Origin: Brachypterus glaber
Lineage: Eukaryota > Arthropoda > Insecta > Coleoptera > Kateretidae
Length of the DNA stretch: 64,000 nt
Reading direction: 5' to 3'
Assembly (NCBI GenBank): GCA_958510825.1
Contig: OY294049.1
Coordinates: 5,766,001 to 5,830,000 of the forward strand
Under the pieces are notes generated by a model. That model had not been told where the DNA came from. It searched no databases and saw nothing but the letters and a program-made list of their open reading frames with translations. Every line of letters starts with the position of its first letter. Within the stretch, counting starts at the first letter, position 1. A program made the translations under genes and the position numbers. Shown in pieces: positions 39,501 through 54,500 of this stretch.

Positions 39501-42500
39501 TAATTTAAAAAGTCGGTAAGCAATTTGTCTCCTAAAATTTCTTGTCTTATAGTAATAATTAGGTACACAGGCACACAAAAATAAAATAAAAATAAAGGTA
39601 TGTTTCCCCAGACGATACAAACATTTCTATACGTTTTTGGGGTCGCTGAATCCAAATTTTCAAATAAGTGATTAAAAGTTTCAATTTTTATCACTTTTTT
39701 GAGGTTAGCAACGAAATGCAACCTAACCGAGTTAAACAAACCCCAGATTCGGATTCAGCTTCCCAAAAAACGTATAGAAATGTTTGTCTCGTCTGGGGAA
39801 ACAGACCTTTTTTTTTGGTGTGCCTGTGCACAAGTACACGAAAAAAAAGTCTTTCTATACCTCTTTTGGGTCGCTAAAACCGTATCTGGGGTTGGTTTGA
39901 CTCGGTCAGGCCACTTTTTGTACCTAACCTCAAAAAAGTGATGAAACGTGTTTAAACTTTCATCACTTTTTGGAGGTTAGCAACGAAATGCGACCTGACC
40001 GACTCTAAACAACTCTAGAATCGGATTCAGAGACCTCAAAAACGCATATAAATATTTTTCTCGTCTGGGGAAACAGACATGCGTTATTAGTCACTTTTTG
40101 GCTTACAATTACTCTAACTAGTCACTTACCCTTACAGTAGGTGGCAACTGTGACGTCGCATCTTCGGAAGTCGCATCACCTTCTGGTTCGTGATCATCCA
40201 CAACTCCAGAGTCATCCAGAGATGATTCCCGATTGTATCCCTCCCCACTGTTGCTACTTGCTTGCCTACTATGGAATCCCACTCGGTTGGGAGCTAAAAA
40301 TAGATAATTCTACATAATTTATAGTGTTCTCAAGTTATCCAATTTTACTTGAATTAATAAGTCTTGACAAGGGTATCATACTTGCATGTATTTTATTACC
40401 CCCCTATTTGGGAGTAGACAAAATATGAAATCTCTACAGCCTTTAATATAACAAGAACTAGACGTTTCCTTATGTAATACTGAATACGAAATTTTACATT
40501 CCTGTTGTTGAAATAATTACAAAATATAGTGAAATCTCAGTATTTAAATGCTAAAAATTTTACTTGGGTTCTTATTTTATAACCATCGTCATAATTTATT
40601 TGTATCGACTGCTAGATTTAAATAATAAATGCTTTTAATTATTATAGATTTATATAATTATAGTCATACTTTGTTTAAAATCAGATTAATATATTATTAA
40701 TTCAGAATTCAGAATTAGTGAATTAAACGAAAATGGTAGATTCCCGATGCGAAAATAAGACAAAAAGTACCTATAAAGGTTGGTCCGGAAATGAGCCCTA
40801 AGGGAGCTACGACCCTCCTATATGTTAAAAGTAGTTTTCATTTAATAGTTATCTCTGGAACCCCATGAACTACAGTGACGATTTTTTGCACATCCCTTAA
40901 CATTAATAAAGGCTATATACTTATGTAATTTTTAATTCGTAATTTTAACCAGGGACGTGCAAAATATGCGGATCCCTTAAAATCGATTTGTGGATATTTG
41001 TGTACGAGAAATGTTTTTCATAGTATCTAACGTAGAATCACCCTGCAGTATTGAAAGTTTAATCGGTGCATTTTTAGTTCCTCTTTAACTAAAATTTTCT
41101 CGAGAACTGTTGGTCCTACGGTATGACATAATTGAGAAAATGTCAAAAAATCTACAGATAAAAAAGTTTGGGCCAAAAAAGTGACATCACACCCCCATTT
41201 TGAACATCCCTGGTTAAAATTACCAAATTAAAAATTATATAAATAACCTTTATCAATGTTAAGGCATGTACAAAAAATCGTTAATATAGTTCATAGGGTT
41301 CCAGAGATATTAAATAAAAACTACTTTTCATATGTACGCTTAGGAGGGTCGTAGCTTCCTTAGGGCCCATTTCTGTACCAACTTTTATAGGAACTTTTTG
41401 TCTTATTTTCGCATAGGAATCTACTATTTTCGTTTGATTCGCTAATTTTAAATAACCTCGTATATTTGTTAATACCTATATCTATATGTATATGGTACAT
41501 GGATAAAAAGTTTTTAAGGAGTGATAGAAAAGCTCATTTTAAGTCTATTAGACCAAATATATCCCTATATAAAGTTTCACCGTTTTTGAGATATCGACCT
41601 TTTTAAATATTTTTGCGAAATAGTTTAATTTTTCCCTGTGCATATTATTTTTTATGATACTAAATACTTTTAGTTTTCTTAAATATTTTTTTAGATATTC
41701 TTAAAATGCACTTTGTTGAAACAATACAAAAAGAAATGCCGAACTATTAGTATAAAAAATATGTAGGCCAATTTATAAATTAAAATACAGTAGTTCTATT
41801 GTTCTATTCTAAGCATAATTTACCCAAAAACAGCATTAGTACAAGCAAATCAAATAGCTGTAAAAACTTCTCTGTTGCATACCCTTTCAAACAGTATACC
41901 AAATGACAAAAATTTTCAGCATTTCTTTTTGTATTGTCCTAAGGTAGCTAAGCCCATTTGAAAGAGGCTAAAAAAATCGGTTTTTATTTAAAAAACCCCT
42001 TTGAGATATAGCAAAGGGGTTTTGCATGTGAACTAATCTTATTGAAGCCCATCTTCGTATGTTATTTTCATGTACTTATTTTAACCAGGGGTGTGCGAAA
42101 CGGGAGGGCCTTATCAGTTTTTTGTCCCAAACTTTTTTTCTGTGTAACTTTTTTATAATTTTATTATTGAAACATGATTCCTTAGGCAAAATACATAAAA
42201 AAAAGGTACTTGTTGTAATACCAATATTACCGTTTTCAAGAAAATTTCATTTTTAGGTGAAATTTCACGTTTTGAGGAAGAAAAATTAAATACTAAAATG
42301 TTGAAAAGCAAAATTTTAATAATGCATAGTAAATGTACATCAAAAACAGGTACTTCCAAAAATAATTCCTAAGGGAGCTAGGCTCCTAAAAATGCACCAT
42401 TTTTAAAGGGTCATAGTAGCTTTAAACGCGATTTTCGACCTACATGTATAGAAGCTTTTATTTAGTTTTTGATATAGAATAATTTTCAACATTTTAGTTT

Positions 42501-45500
42501 CAAATTTTTGGACTTTTTGAAGGTTCAATTCAAATTAATTTTTCTTGAAAACAATTAATCCTACAGTATTACAACAAGAATACGTTTTTTATGTATTTTG
42601 ACCTGAGGAATCATGTTCCCATAATAAAATTACAAAAAAGTAACAAAGAAAAAAGTTTGAGACAAAAATCTGATAAAGCCCCCCTGTTTCCAGGGGTAAA
42701 GTAAGTATATGTAAAAAATACTTAGGAAAACTAAAAGTCTTTATTTTCATAAAAAAATTATATGTACAGGAAAAAATTCAACTATTTCGCAAAAATATTT
42801 AAAAAGGCCGATATCTCAAAAACGGTAAGACTTTGTATCAGGGTTTATTTGGTCTAATAGATTCAAAATGAGCTCTTCTACCACTTCTTTAAAAACTTTC
42901 TATCCATGTACCATACACCCTGTATATTAATTATATTTTTTCTAATTTTGAAGGAAAATTTAACAAATAATAATTTTTTTATTATTGAACCAAATTTGTT
43001 TTTTTTATACGTGTTATAAACTGTAAATATAAAAAAATCTTTTAAAATTTTAATTTCGGTTTTTCATTTATTTCACTCGGGTCTTTTTTGGTTGGTTAAC
43101 ACTAAATAAAAAGCTTTTTAATTACATATTTGTAGATAATACGCTGCTTCAGCGTAGATTATAATTTTAATTACTCATATTCTTAATAAGTCTTAGGCTT
43201 AAAAAAAAAATACTGCTGCCAAAAAACAAAATTTTCCCCTACATGCCTAGATTCATTAAAATCAAAAACGAAAAATATTAAAAGAAAGAAAAAATAAAAA
43301 AAAAGAAAAAATATTTTTAAGCTTTTCAAAAAAAAAAAATCCAAACCAAAAAGTTTTTCAAAAAAAAAAAAAATTTTTCTAATAAGGTGACTTTTTTTTT
43401 GTAAAACAAAAAATAAATTTAAAAAAAAAATTTTTGAAACAAAATGTTTTTACCTCTTTATCCAATTTTTACCAAAAACAATCCCAGCTTAGAACTTTGG
43501 ATAATCAACCTTTGGTCCAAAGTCTTTAGCCTGAAGTGTTCTTGAGTTATCGTGTTCAAAAATTTCCCGGACACACAAACGGACCTACAGACCGACAGTC
43601 CTACAGCTCAACAGACTGATAGACAGAATTGTTTTTTTGACGGAGATCATATTTTTTTGGATATAAACCGTCCAGAAACGTAAAAAAAGCAATACATTTT
43701 TTCTGAATTTTTTTTTACTAACGCAAGACGTTCCTTGGGGAATGTAAAATAATTAATAGAATTTTAGAAGCTTTTAAAATAAATAAATCGGTAAGAATCT
43801 AGAAAGGACATTTATCTAGAGAAACTATGTTATTATATCTTATGTTATTATACCGTGCGGTCCAAAAGTCACTCCCCCCTCTTAATTTTTCAACAAGTCG
43901 ATATATCGACCTTAAATTTAGAACACTTAAATAAGACAACCCAATCTATTTTTCGCATATATTTTCATCTCTTAAAATGTGGACAGGGGGGCATGGTGAG
44001 AGATTTTTTTAATGGAAAGGGGGGTCGTGCGATATATTATTTTAAAGCTTATAAAATTATCTATTTAACTCTATATTTTTTAATTTTTAAACTTTTTTTC
44101 AAGGTTAAATGTTAAAAAATAATATATAGAGAATATTATAAGCTTTAAAATGATGTATCACACGATCCCCCTTTTTATTAAAAAAATTCTCCCCTCATGC
44201 CCCCAGGCCCCCATGCCCACATTTTAAGAGATGAAAGTATAAATGTATGTTGTCTTATTTAAGCGTTCCTAATTTTAAGTCGATATCTCAACTCGTTCAA
44301 AACTTAAGAGGGGGGGAGGTGACTTTTGGACCGCACGGTATATTATTTTCCACATATAGTTAATATACTTACCCAATGTGTTGGAAGGATGTAACGTTTC
44401 TAGACACCTGGGATCGGCCAGTTGCACGTGTTTCGGGGGCGGCAGAGGCAAGGGCAGGGCCTGGGGCCTTTGGGAGACCTTGCTGTGCCTCGGACTCGGA
44501 CTAGGGGAAGGTGTGACGGACCTAAAACAAATACAAAATATGTAATGCTCCCCATTTTAGAGTATAGTCTTGTCAATTTAAACAGCACATATCGGTACCT
44601 AACTACTAAAGTGTTATCCCAAAACAAGGGCAATTTAATAACGCACCAAGTCACTGGTGCATTGAATGTCGTAGCATTAAAGATGGGAAAGAATTTAGTC
44701 GCCTGTATAGGCATATTTTAAATAAATGCTTTAAAATATTTCATAGTAATTATAATAATAATAATAATAATAATAATATATAATAATATATATAATAATA
44801 TAATAATATATATATACCAAGGTAGAGAATTAGTAGAGCATATTAAATCCCGAGCTGCGTATTAGCAAGGGATTTAAGAGTGCGAGGCTATAATAGTCTT
44901 CTCCACCGTGGTTTATATATAAGTTTTTCACTAGTAGCACTATTTAACTATTTTTATTAAAATAATAAAATAAATTATTAAGAGAAATGATATTTCTTGA
45001 AATTTTCATAAAAATCAAGTAGCCTCGATCAATGACATTTTCTCAAATAAATACTTTGAACTGACGTTTAAAAATTTAGTGTTTTTTTAATTTTTAATAA
45101 TATTTAGCTAATTATTGATTGTATTAATTGGTAATAATTATAATTAATTATATTTAATAAATAGAAAGTGATTTAAAGCTATTTTCTTGAGTTAGTAAAA
45201 ATTGCACAAAGAACTGAAAAATCTAAAGTGTTTATTATTAAATTTACTCCTACAAGGATAGAAAAAATTATTATTGCTATAGGTGAAGAAAATTGATTTC
45301 ACAGCCTGAAAACATGATAAATAATGGTATGTTCTAAAGCTAGTAGTAAAAAAAGAAAATTATCTACTATCTGCAACTTTTGGCATAGCAATACATAACT
45401 TTGCCCATACATAAATTATTATTCTGAATATACAGAATAATCCATTAAGAAACTTTTACAGTTTCATTTCTTAATGTAAATTAGTTTTTCACGGCAAACA

Positions 45501-48500
45501 TAGAAGCAGAAAAACATTAAAGATGAATAACAAGAGAGTACCTAATCATCATTGTTAGTATAAATTTAAGGTTTTTATACAGGGTTATTATTTTAAATGA
45601 TACACCCCCCCGTAACTTTTGGAAGGAATGAGAAATAATATTCAAATTTGGAATACGTATATAGTATAATAGTAACTATATACACATTTTTTATAGCCGA
45701 GCGTATTAAATACCGAGCTGCGTAGCAGCGAGGGATTTAAGAGTGCCAGGCTATCTATAATAGTCTTCTCTACTGTAGTTTATCTGTTAGTTTCTTCACT
45801 ACTAGCACTATTTAACTATTTTTATTTAAATAATAAAATAAATTATTAACAGAAATTATATTTCTCGAAATTTTTATAAAAAACAAGTAGCCTTGATCAA
45901 TTACATTTGCTCAAATAAATACTTTAAACTGAGGTTTAAAAATTTAGTTTTTTTAAATTTTTTTTAATAATATTTAGCTAATTATGGATTGTATTAATTG
46001 GTAATACTTGTAATTAATTATGTTTAATAAAAAAAGCTTTATTTAAAGCTATTTTTCTTAACTAGTAAAAATTGCACAAAGAACTGAAACATCTAAAGTG
46101 AAAGTGAAATCAATTGTTTATAAAATTTACTTCTACTAGGAGAGAAAAAATTATTATTGCTATAGGTGAAGAAAATGGATATCACAGTCTGCAAACATGA
46201 TAAATAATATTATGTTCTAAAGCTGGTAGTGAAAAAAAGCTATTATTTGCCATATTTTTCAATTAAATTCAATTTATTCGGTAAGGCGGCGGTAGGGGGA
46301 CAATATTTTAAATAACACTCCAGTTCTTGTGATATGTCATTTTAAAGGGCTTAAAATTCTCTATTTATCAGTGTAACTATTTATTTTTAATATTTTTTCT
46401 TCCTAATTATTCAAATTTTTAATGTTTTGTGCATAAATATTAAAAATTGTACGTGAAAATTATAAATAATTAGTCTAAACATGATAATAAACATGTATTA
46501 ACTATTTTGACCTTTTTACGCAAAATTTCCAAAATATATTTTTTTTAATCATTGAAAATTTCATTATTTTTTAAGAAAAAAAATCTTCAAACTATTAAAA
46601 AATAAATAGTTATATAGTTAAATAGAGACATTTAAGCTCTATAAAACAAACGACGTGTTAGTCAAAAGACCTAGAGTGCCATTTAAAATATTGTCCCTCA
46701 CTGCTCCCCTGGCGCGCCTTATCGAATCGAAAATTGAAAAATATGACAAATTATAGTTTTTGTTGTGTGATATGCATATAAAAATTTAAAGTTTATATAT
46801 CATCCCATTCAAAAATTAGGGGGGATTTACCATTTAAAAGAATAACCCTGTTTACTAAGGGTGTATTTGATCATCACAGGGACGTAACTAGAAAAAATCT
46901 AGGGGGGGCTTAGCCCCCAGGGTGGCACCCTCAAAGAAAAGCTTTGTCCCTGACGGTTTCAACCAAAACTTGGCGCCCCTACAAAAAAAATTGGCGCCCA
47001 AAGAAATACCTTCATGAAAAAAGCTTTGTCCCTGACGGTTTCTACCAAACTTGGAAACTTGGCGCTCCTGCAAAAAAAACAAATGGCGCCCAAAGGTAGA
47101 TGACTTAAAAATACCAGGGGGGGCTCAGCGAAAACGCCGGGGGGGGGTCAAATCAAGGCCAGGTGGGGCTTAGACCCCCTGTCTCCTCCCTAGTTACGGC
47201 CCTGGATCATTAGGCATTATACTGTTATGCGTTCGCCATATGTGTAACACGTTTTGCGTACCTTATATTTGTAATTATGGCGAAGGCGCCACTACACACA
47301 TTTTCTGAGGTTTTAGTAATTTTTTTTAAAGGATTTTAAAATTCCTTTAAAAACCAAGTAAAACCTTTTAAGGAAGTTTAACTTGTGATTTCAATACAAT
47401 TCTACTTTCTAAACACGAAGAGTGAAACAGAAATGCTGTTGAAATTTTTAAATTATGAATTATTAGTCCACTGTGCATTGCAGCTTGAAGTTATAGATCA
47501 TCTGTGATGGTTTTGCGGGTCTGCTATGATTTAATGCGCAGAAGAAAATATTGTTTTTAAAAAATAAATACCTATCTGTTGTTTTGTTTAAAAAGAAAAC
47601 TACACAGGTTTTATAAAATTTATATAAACTTATTATTAAGTGAATAGGTACACTTGTAAACCTCACTAGAGGCGTAAAACCATTAATATTCTATTTCATT
47701 AAATAAAAAAAATTCAGTAGTATTATAAAAGCTCGAGAAAATAGTATATTGTGTACCGTCAACCGGGGCTATATTGAACAGCAGGGGTTTTATCGAACGA
47801 CATGCAGTTATTTTAACTTTTCCGTCGTTGTTAGTCAGCTGTTGACATCTTAGGGATTGTTATGATAATAGAGTTAAATTAAGTTAGTGTTTGGTGCAAA
47901 TGTGCTGGATATTTACGGCAAAAAACAAAAAGTCTCATCTGTACTTGGTAATCATAACATGCTTATCTAAACTGAACTATCTATTCGTTTAAGTAAAAAA
48001 TAGGATTTAAGCAAAAAGTTTTTTTTTCAGGTTTGTATCAGGAAAGTGCAAAAATTGAATATTATACAGGGTGTTTGCAGTCTTATGGTGTAAATATATT
48101 AATTAATATTTAATAAAAGGGGATGATTATACATCAAAAAACATGAAACCCCAGCATAGGAACACAGGTCCGGAAACGAACCCTAAGATAGTTACAACCC
48201 TTTAAAATTGTACTAAAAAGAAGGTTTTTAAATAATAACTCTGGTATTCTTTGAGTTAGAGCGACGAGGTTTTACATGTATTTGCACTAGTATTAATAAG
48301 GGCACTTAGTTTAATTTATTAATTTATTTTTTTGAATCTATCCAGAAGTATGCCTAGACGGAAAAATGTATGAGACTTAACACATTTTTGCTCCAAACTT
48401 TTTTATGTGTATATATTTTTTTTTTAATTTTTTGTAAAAAATATAGATTCCTTAAGTAAAAACAGATAAAAAAATGTCATATAATGTAACACTGTAGGGG

Positions 48501-51500
48501 CAACCGTTTAAAAAAAAAACAATCAAGGGGAAGTAACATATTGTTACTTTTTATAACTCATTTAATATTAAGTTTCGGTGTTTCGGTGAAGAATACTTAG
48601 TTTAAAATGAAGAATCGCCCTGCAGAATTAAAATCTTATTGGTGCTTTTTTTGTTCTCCATTCAATATTTCCTTCGATGGGCTGTAGCTTCCTTAGGGCT
48701 TATTTTCGGATATACATATGTTTCTTTATTGATTTTTCATGTTTTATAATTTAGAATCAACCTCTTTATTATGTACCAAAAGACTGCAAACACAGTGTAT
48801 AAGGAAGTAAGGAAGCTTTTTTAGTCCCGTCATAAATAGTGTTTCCCGACCGGTCCGTAGCGACGGAAACATTCATGTAAAGAAATTAAAAAACTTTTAC
48901 TAGTGTGATATATACATTATTTTTTGCACGACCCTAAATAATTAAATATAAACAACTAAACAATTATGACTTTAAGTCTTATTTTTTTTAGTTTAATCCT
49001 TTAATTTAACGTCATTTGTACTCACAAAGTACTTAAATGCCTTAAAGTTTTAGCGTTAGTTGTAGCTATCTAGCTTATACAGGAGCGTTAAATTCCGAAA
49101 AAAAAAAACAATAAAGTGAATAGTAAAACGGAACTATTAAAAATGGATATAAATTAACGTTACCTGCCATAAAAATTTAATTTCACTCGGCACTTACCAA
49201 GTTTCATTTGTAGCCCTAAATTTTTCGATTCTAAGTATACAGGCTGAATCAAAAATAGAATTCATGTTTTTATTTTCAGTGACAAGACTTTATGAAAAAT
49301 ATTTTTTCCAATTAGCTTTCCGATACAAATTATGACATTATTATTATTATCCATAAACTGTGATATCAGTGAAAAATTGATATTTTATTGGTATAAAAAA
49401 CCGTAAACGTATAGATCCTTCTAAGTTTAAATAAATGTGATTTTTAAAATATATAATAATCGTACCTTGATATTTTTGTATGCTTATAAAGAACTTATGC
49501 AGATAGATAATTTTCAGGTACTTTTATAGCTTATTTTTCGTAACTCAAAACAATTTTAAATTTGACGTACGTTTACGGTGTTGCCTCATCCTTTTTTTAA
49601 ATGGAACCCTTTATATTTTTTATTTTAAATAAATAGAAAATTAAGCCATATTTAATTCTCCATTAAATGAGTGTAGGGTTCGTATATTTAAAGAAAATAG
49701 TTTTGGATATATTTGCAAAAAAACATAAAAAATGTGGTATTTAGGTTAAATTTCTTATGCATCAAACATAGTTGTACATAAAAACCATTACTAGCTAATG
49801 GTTTTTATGGTTATATAAAATAAAAACGTCATATGACGTCTAATTTAAGCGAAAATAATAATTTGGCGGTTAGACCCCCAAAATTGGGTTTCTGATCATT
49901 TAATTGAGCTGAATTTTTTATGGCCCACTTAGGGGACCATAATAAAGGTTTTAACCAATTTTGTTTAAAAGCGATGACCAAAAATGTTTCTGCCCAGCCT
50001 TGTGCACAATGGAAAATAAAAACAAATTAAAACTATATTTTTACCTTGAGGGTTTCGGTGACGAATTTTCTGACTTTTCCCCATCCTTTCCGCCTTCTTT
50101 CGTTGAATGTATTGTGCTTCTATTTCGTTTTCTCCGTCTTGTTTTTTTCCTGGTATATGATGACAGTAAGACTCCTTTTCTAGCGTCGATTTTCTTAATT
50201 TTATGCTTCGACAATTTTCTGACGTTTACGCTCGAAGGATCAAAGCTGAATGTCGAATCTTCTCGATGATCAACAAGCTCCTTTTTCCGCTCCTGAAAGT
50301 CAAATAAAGGACAATTTTATATCAGTAAAATTTATTTGACGAAAAATTACTTGTTTGAATATTAATTTCGTTTATATTACCCGACCACGGCGACATAATG
50401 CTTATGTTTTTAACGCGTGTATTTTTTTGTTTCCCTTTGGAGCCTTTACTAATGATTTTAACAAATGAAGTGTCACAAACATCATCTGGATTACGTAAGT
50501 GGGCTTTAAAAAGCAAATTCATTTTTTTTGAGTCAGGAATTAATATTGGAGAAGAATAAAGAATTTTAAACTAAATTTGATTAATTGTCATTCATTTTAA
50601 GGGGTGATTCTACATAGGAAAATATGAAAAAAAGTTCCTATAAACATATGTCTAAAAATGCTAAGCCCATTTCAAAGTGGCTAAAAAATTCGGTCTTTAT
50701 TGAATAACTCAGGAACGGTTTGAGGTACAGCAAAAAAGTTTTGAATGTAAACTACTTATTTTAAACATGGGTGTGCGAAACTGGGGGGCCTTATTAGTTT
50801 TTTGTCCCAAACTTTTTTCTGTGTAACTTTTTTGTAATTTTATTTTTGGAATATCATTCCTCAGGTCAAAATAACATAAAAAAGGTACTCTTGTTGTAAT
50901 ACTGTAGGATTAACCGTTTTTGTTTTAAACATGTTAGTACTTATTATTACATGAATCTATTTTTTATCATCGTACAGAGTGATATTGGTAGAGTGACAGT
51001 TTCGGCCTGCTGCCCCTCTTCAGTACAAGAGTCAACTTTGCACGCTGATTAAGAAAACGTTTTTAAACTTTATTCGCAAAAGAAATATAGACATTAGATT
51101 GATGTAGACTTGTGCGTCATCTATTGCTAGATGTAGACAACTACTCATACCTCTCCTAGTCTGGAGACTTTGAATGGTAGCAAGTTGAAGACTTGTGTGT
51201 ACTTAATTTTTTGTCCTCAATCTGTGAAATTTCACCTTTTTTTTATTGTTTATTATTATTTATTTATTTATACAGAGTCATGGAGAGCCCCAAATAAGCT
51301 TTAATACCTTCAAAGGTATTTTTCTCGAAAACGGTTAATCCTACAGTATTAGAACAAGAGTACCTTTTTTATGTATTTTGACCTGAAGAATCGTATTCCA
51401 AAAATAAAATTACAAAAAAAAATACACAGAAAAAATTTTGGAATAAAAAACTAATAAAGCCCCCCGTTTTACACACCACTGGTTAAAATAAGTGCATGAA

Positions 51501-54500
51501 AATAACTTACGAAGATGGGCCTTATTAATATTAGTTCACGTGTAAAACCTCGTTGCTATACCTCAAAGGGTTCCTGAGTTATAAATAAAAACCTAATTTT
51601 TCAGCCACTTTCAACGGGGCTTAGCTCCCTTAGGACGCATTTTTAGACATGTTTATATGAACTTTTTTTCATATTTTCCTATGTAGAATCATATCTTAAA
51701 ATTAATGACATCATTTACTGTACATCCTGTATATGCCAAAACTTTTAAAAATGCACGTTTGCAAGCTCTAGAAAATTTATATAATAAAACTATAAATTAA
51801 ATAACTAATAATTAAAATATACATTACGTATATGGAAAGAAAATTACATGATTAATACGGTAAAATATCGTTATTAATATGGTAAAATATTACATTACTA
51901 GTATACTAAAATATGTCGAATATGGTAAATTTTCAGTATTCCCAAGGGCATTAAATAACCAATGCCGGTGATGGTAATATACGATTTTTATTTACAGTGT
52001 ACTCTTTAAAAGTTTTAAAAAATAATGAATATATGAATAAATTTTTACTTGTTATAATTTCGTTAACGCCTTGGTTCAGTGAATGTTTGTTTTTAAAATG
52101 TAAACAAAATTTACCTCTTGTGTTATTTCCGCTTCCTCTTCGTAACTAAGTGCTACCACAGCCAGCATTAGGTTAATTAGGTAAAATGAACCAAAAAATA
52201 CTACGACGGTAAAAAATGAAACACTTATTGGTCCGCAAGCTGACAAAACCTGAAAATAAAATACAAAATTATGATATGGATTTATTTATACATGGTATTC
52301 ATACCCTAGTAACAATTTTTGTCAAGTCTTGAGCAAGTCTGGCTCAAGATTCTTGATCAAGTAACTGCATCCAGATTTTGACAATTCTGGAGTAAGATAC
52401 TGTCGACAGACTCTTGCTCAAGAATTGTCAAAGAATTGCTACAGCCCAGATAACAAAATGTGCGCACAGTGAGTGCAATATGAGACGCATGTGTGCGATT
52501 TATTTCGCATACGTGCGACTCATATCCCCAGCCAAATGTGTCCTCTATTGAGTCTCATTTGAGACGCACGCGGGCGCCCGCACAACGCGAGCCAAAATCC
52601 AAAATCAAGACAGTGAGAAAACAAGTGATTTTCCCATAATAATATATAATATATTTATATAATATATTTATATAATATATTTATATAATATATTTATATA
52701 AGCTATAGCTCTTTTAACATGAAAGTTTTTTGAACCTTTGGCAATTTTTTGAGCTTACAATTTTTGCTATACTTGAAAATGTTTCCAAACTTAAAAATCG
52801 CTTAGACAAATGTGTATAAGTTCAGGGACATTTTAAAGACTACGAAAATTACAAAGTTCAGAAAAATCTTTGAAAAGTACGCTATAATAACGTATACGTT
52901 TATAAACGTGAGCGACTATTGCTCCCTATTATATGATTGCATATATTTTCGGGGTCTTTAAAATTTCCCTGAACTTAAACACATTTGTCTAAGTGATTTT
53001 TAAGTTCGGCAAAATATCACATCGTACTACAAAAGTGCGACACTCGATGCTTGCATAATGCGACGCACGATGCTTACATAATACATGCAGACCGTGCGCT
53101 TGCACGTTACTGCCTCTCATATGAGTAGATATTTACACGCACGCGTGAGCTCGCACGTTGTGCTAGAAACGTACGATTGTTATCTGGGAGATACTTAGTC
53201 AAAATTCTTGGACAAGTATTGAGCAAGTATGTAGCAAGAAAAATTTACAAGAAATCTGACACTCTCCACTTCCACACTTTGAGACTCTCTCGTAAAAGTA
53301 GGGGTTCTCATTCTATTTAAGCGGGACAACAACATTCCATAGTACAAAAACAAAAATGACCACGTCTCGTTTCTTACGAGAAATAATTTTTTAAGAAACG
53401 ATTTTTTTTATCATTATTTTTGGTAATAATTAAATTTGCAAAAAAATTATTGGTTCATAAAAAGCGATCTCTATCATAATCAAATCGTACTCGTTGATCA
53501 GACTATAAACGATATTTTAAATAAGAACAACTGAAGTGCTATATTTCCCATGTCTCAGTGAGAAAGAAGGGAGAGGTGCACGCTCATGGACTCTAGCGTT
53601 TTTCGCGCAAGAGTAGGTCACGATTCTTGACCAAGAATCTTGTCAAATTCTTGCTACAGACTTGACGAACAGACTTAACAAGGTATTGCTAAAGATTCTG
53701 CTTCCAGAATCTTGATAAAGTCTTGCCAAGTCTGGATACAGAATCTTGATAAATCCTCTTGCTCAAGAATTGTTCTTTACAAAGAACTTTGTCAAGTACT
53801 CTGGTCAAGAAACTTTTCCAAAATCAGTGTTACTAGGGTACATGGTCAAAATCCAGACATGATTATACATAATTATGCATAATTATACGTAATTTTATGT
53901 AAAATTAGACATAAGTATGCATAATCATACAAAAACTTTTTTTCCGGGTACTGGCAATATTAAATTATTTTTAATTTAGAAAATAAAGCAAAAATTTGGA
54001 GTTGAAATACTCAACTGGAATTCTTGGTTTGGAATTTTTATAATCATTACCTCAATCGTAAAAAATTAAGTAGCGGCGACTAGTTACAGAAACGCTATAG
54101 TTAGGTAGTAATTACGTAGATACTACCAAAATGGTGAAAAATATAAGGCTAACAATTTTTACTACAGGTGACTTGTTTTTATAACTATTTTTTGTAAGGC
54201 TTTACAAAAAAATCATAATAAAAAAAACTATTGGGAATATTATTGTTTTTTCTTCATTAATTGACGTAAAAATGTACAATGCATCCGAAACCCCAAAAAA
54301 CAAAAAATCGTTTTTTTTTTCGCTAATATAACTTTTCGCTCTACCACTCATATTTCTTAAAAAAAAACAATTTTTGCTTAAATGTTATGATACAAATGTA
54401 AATTATACTTTTAAATCAATTTGTTTTTATCTATGCATTAGGATACCTCGTTGTCAACTGACTTTTTGTCAAGATCTGGTAATTGTTCAAATTTTAACTC

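Noticed and set aside
49961..50269. Plus-strand open frame of 102 residues
   Set aside because: It is antisense to the channel linker exon 50045-50292, whose frame and splice sites fit the gene.
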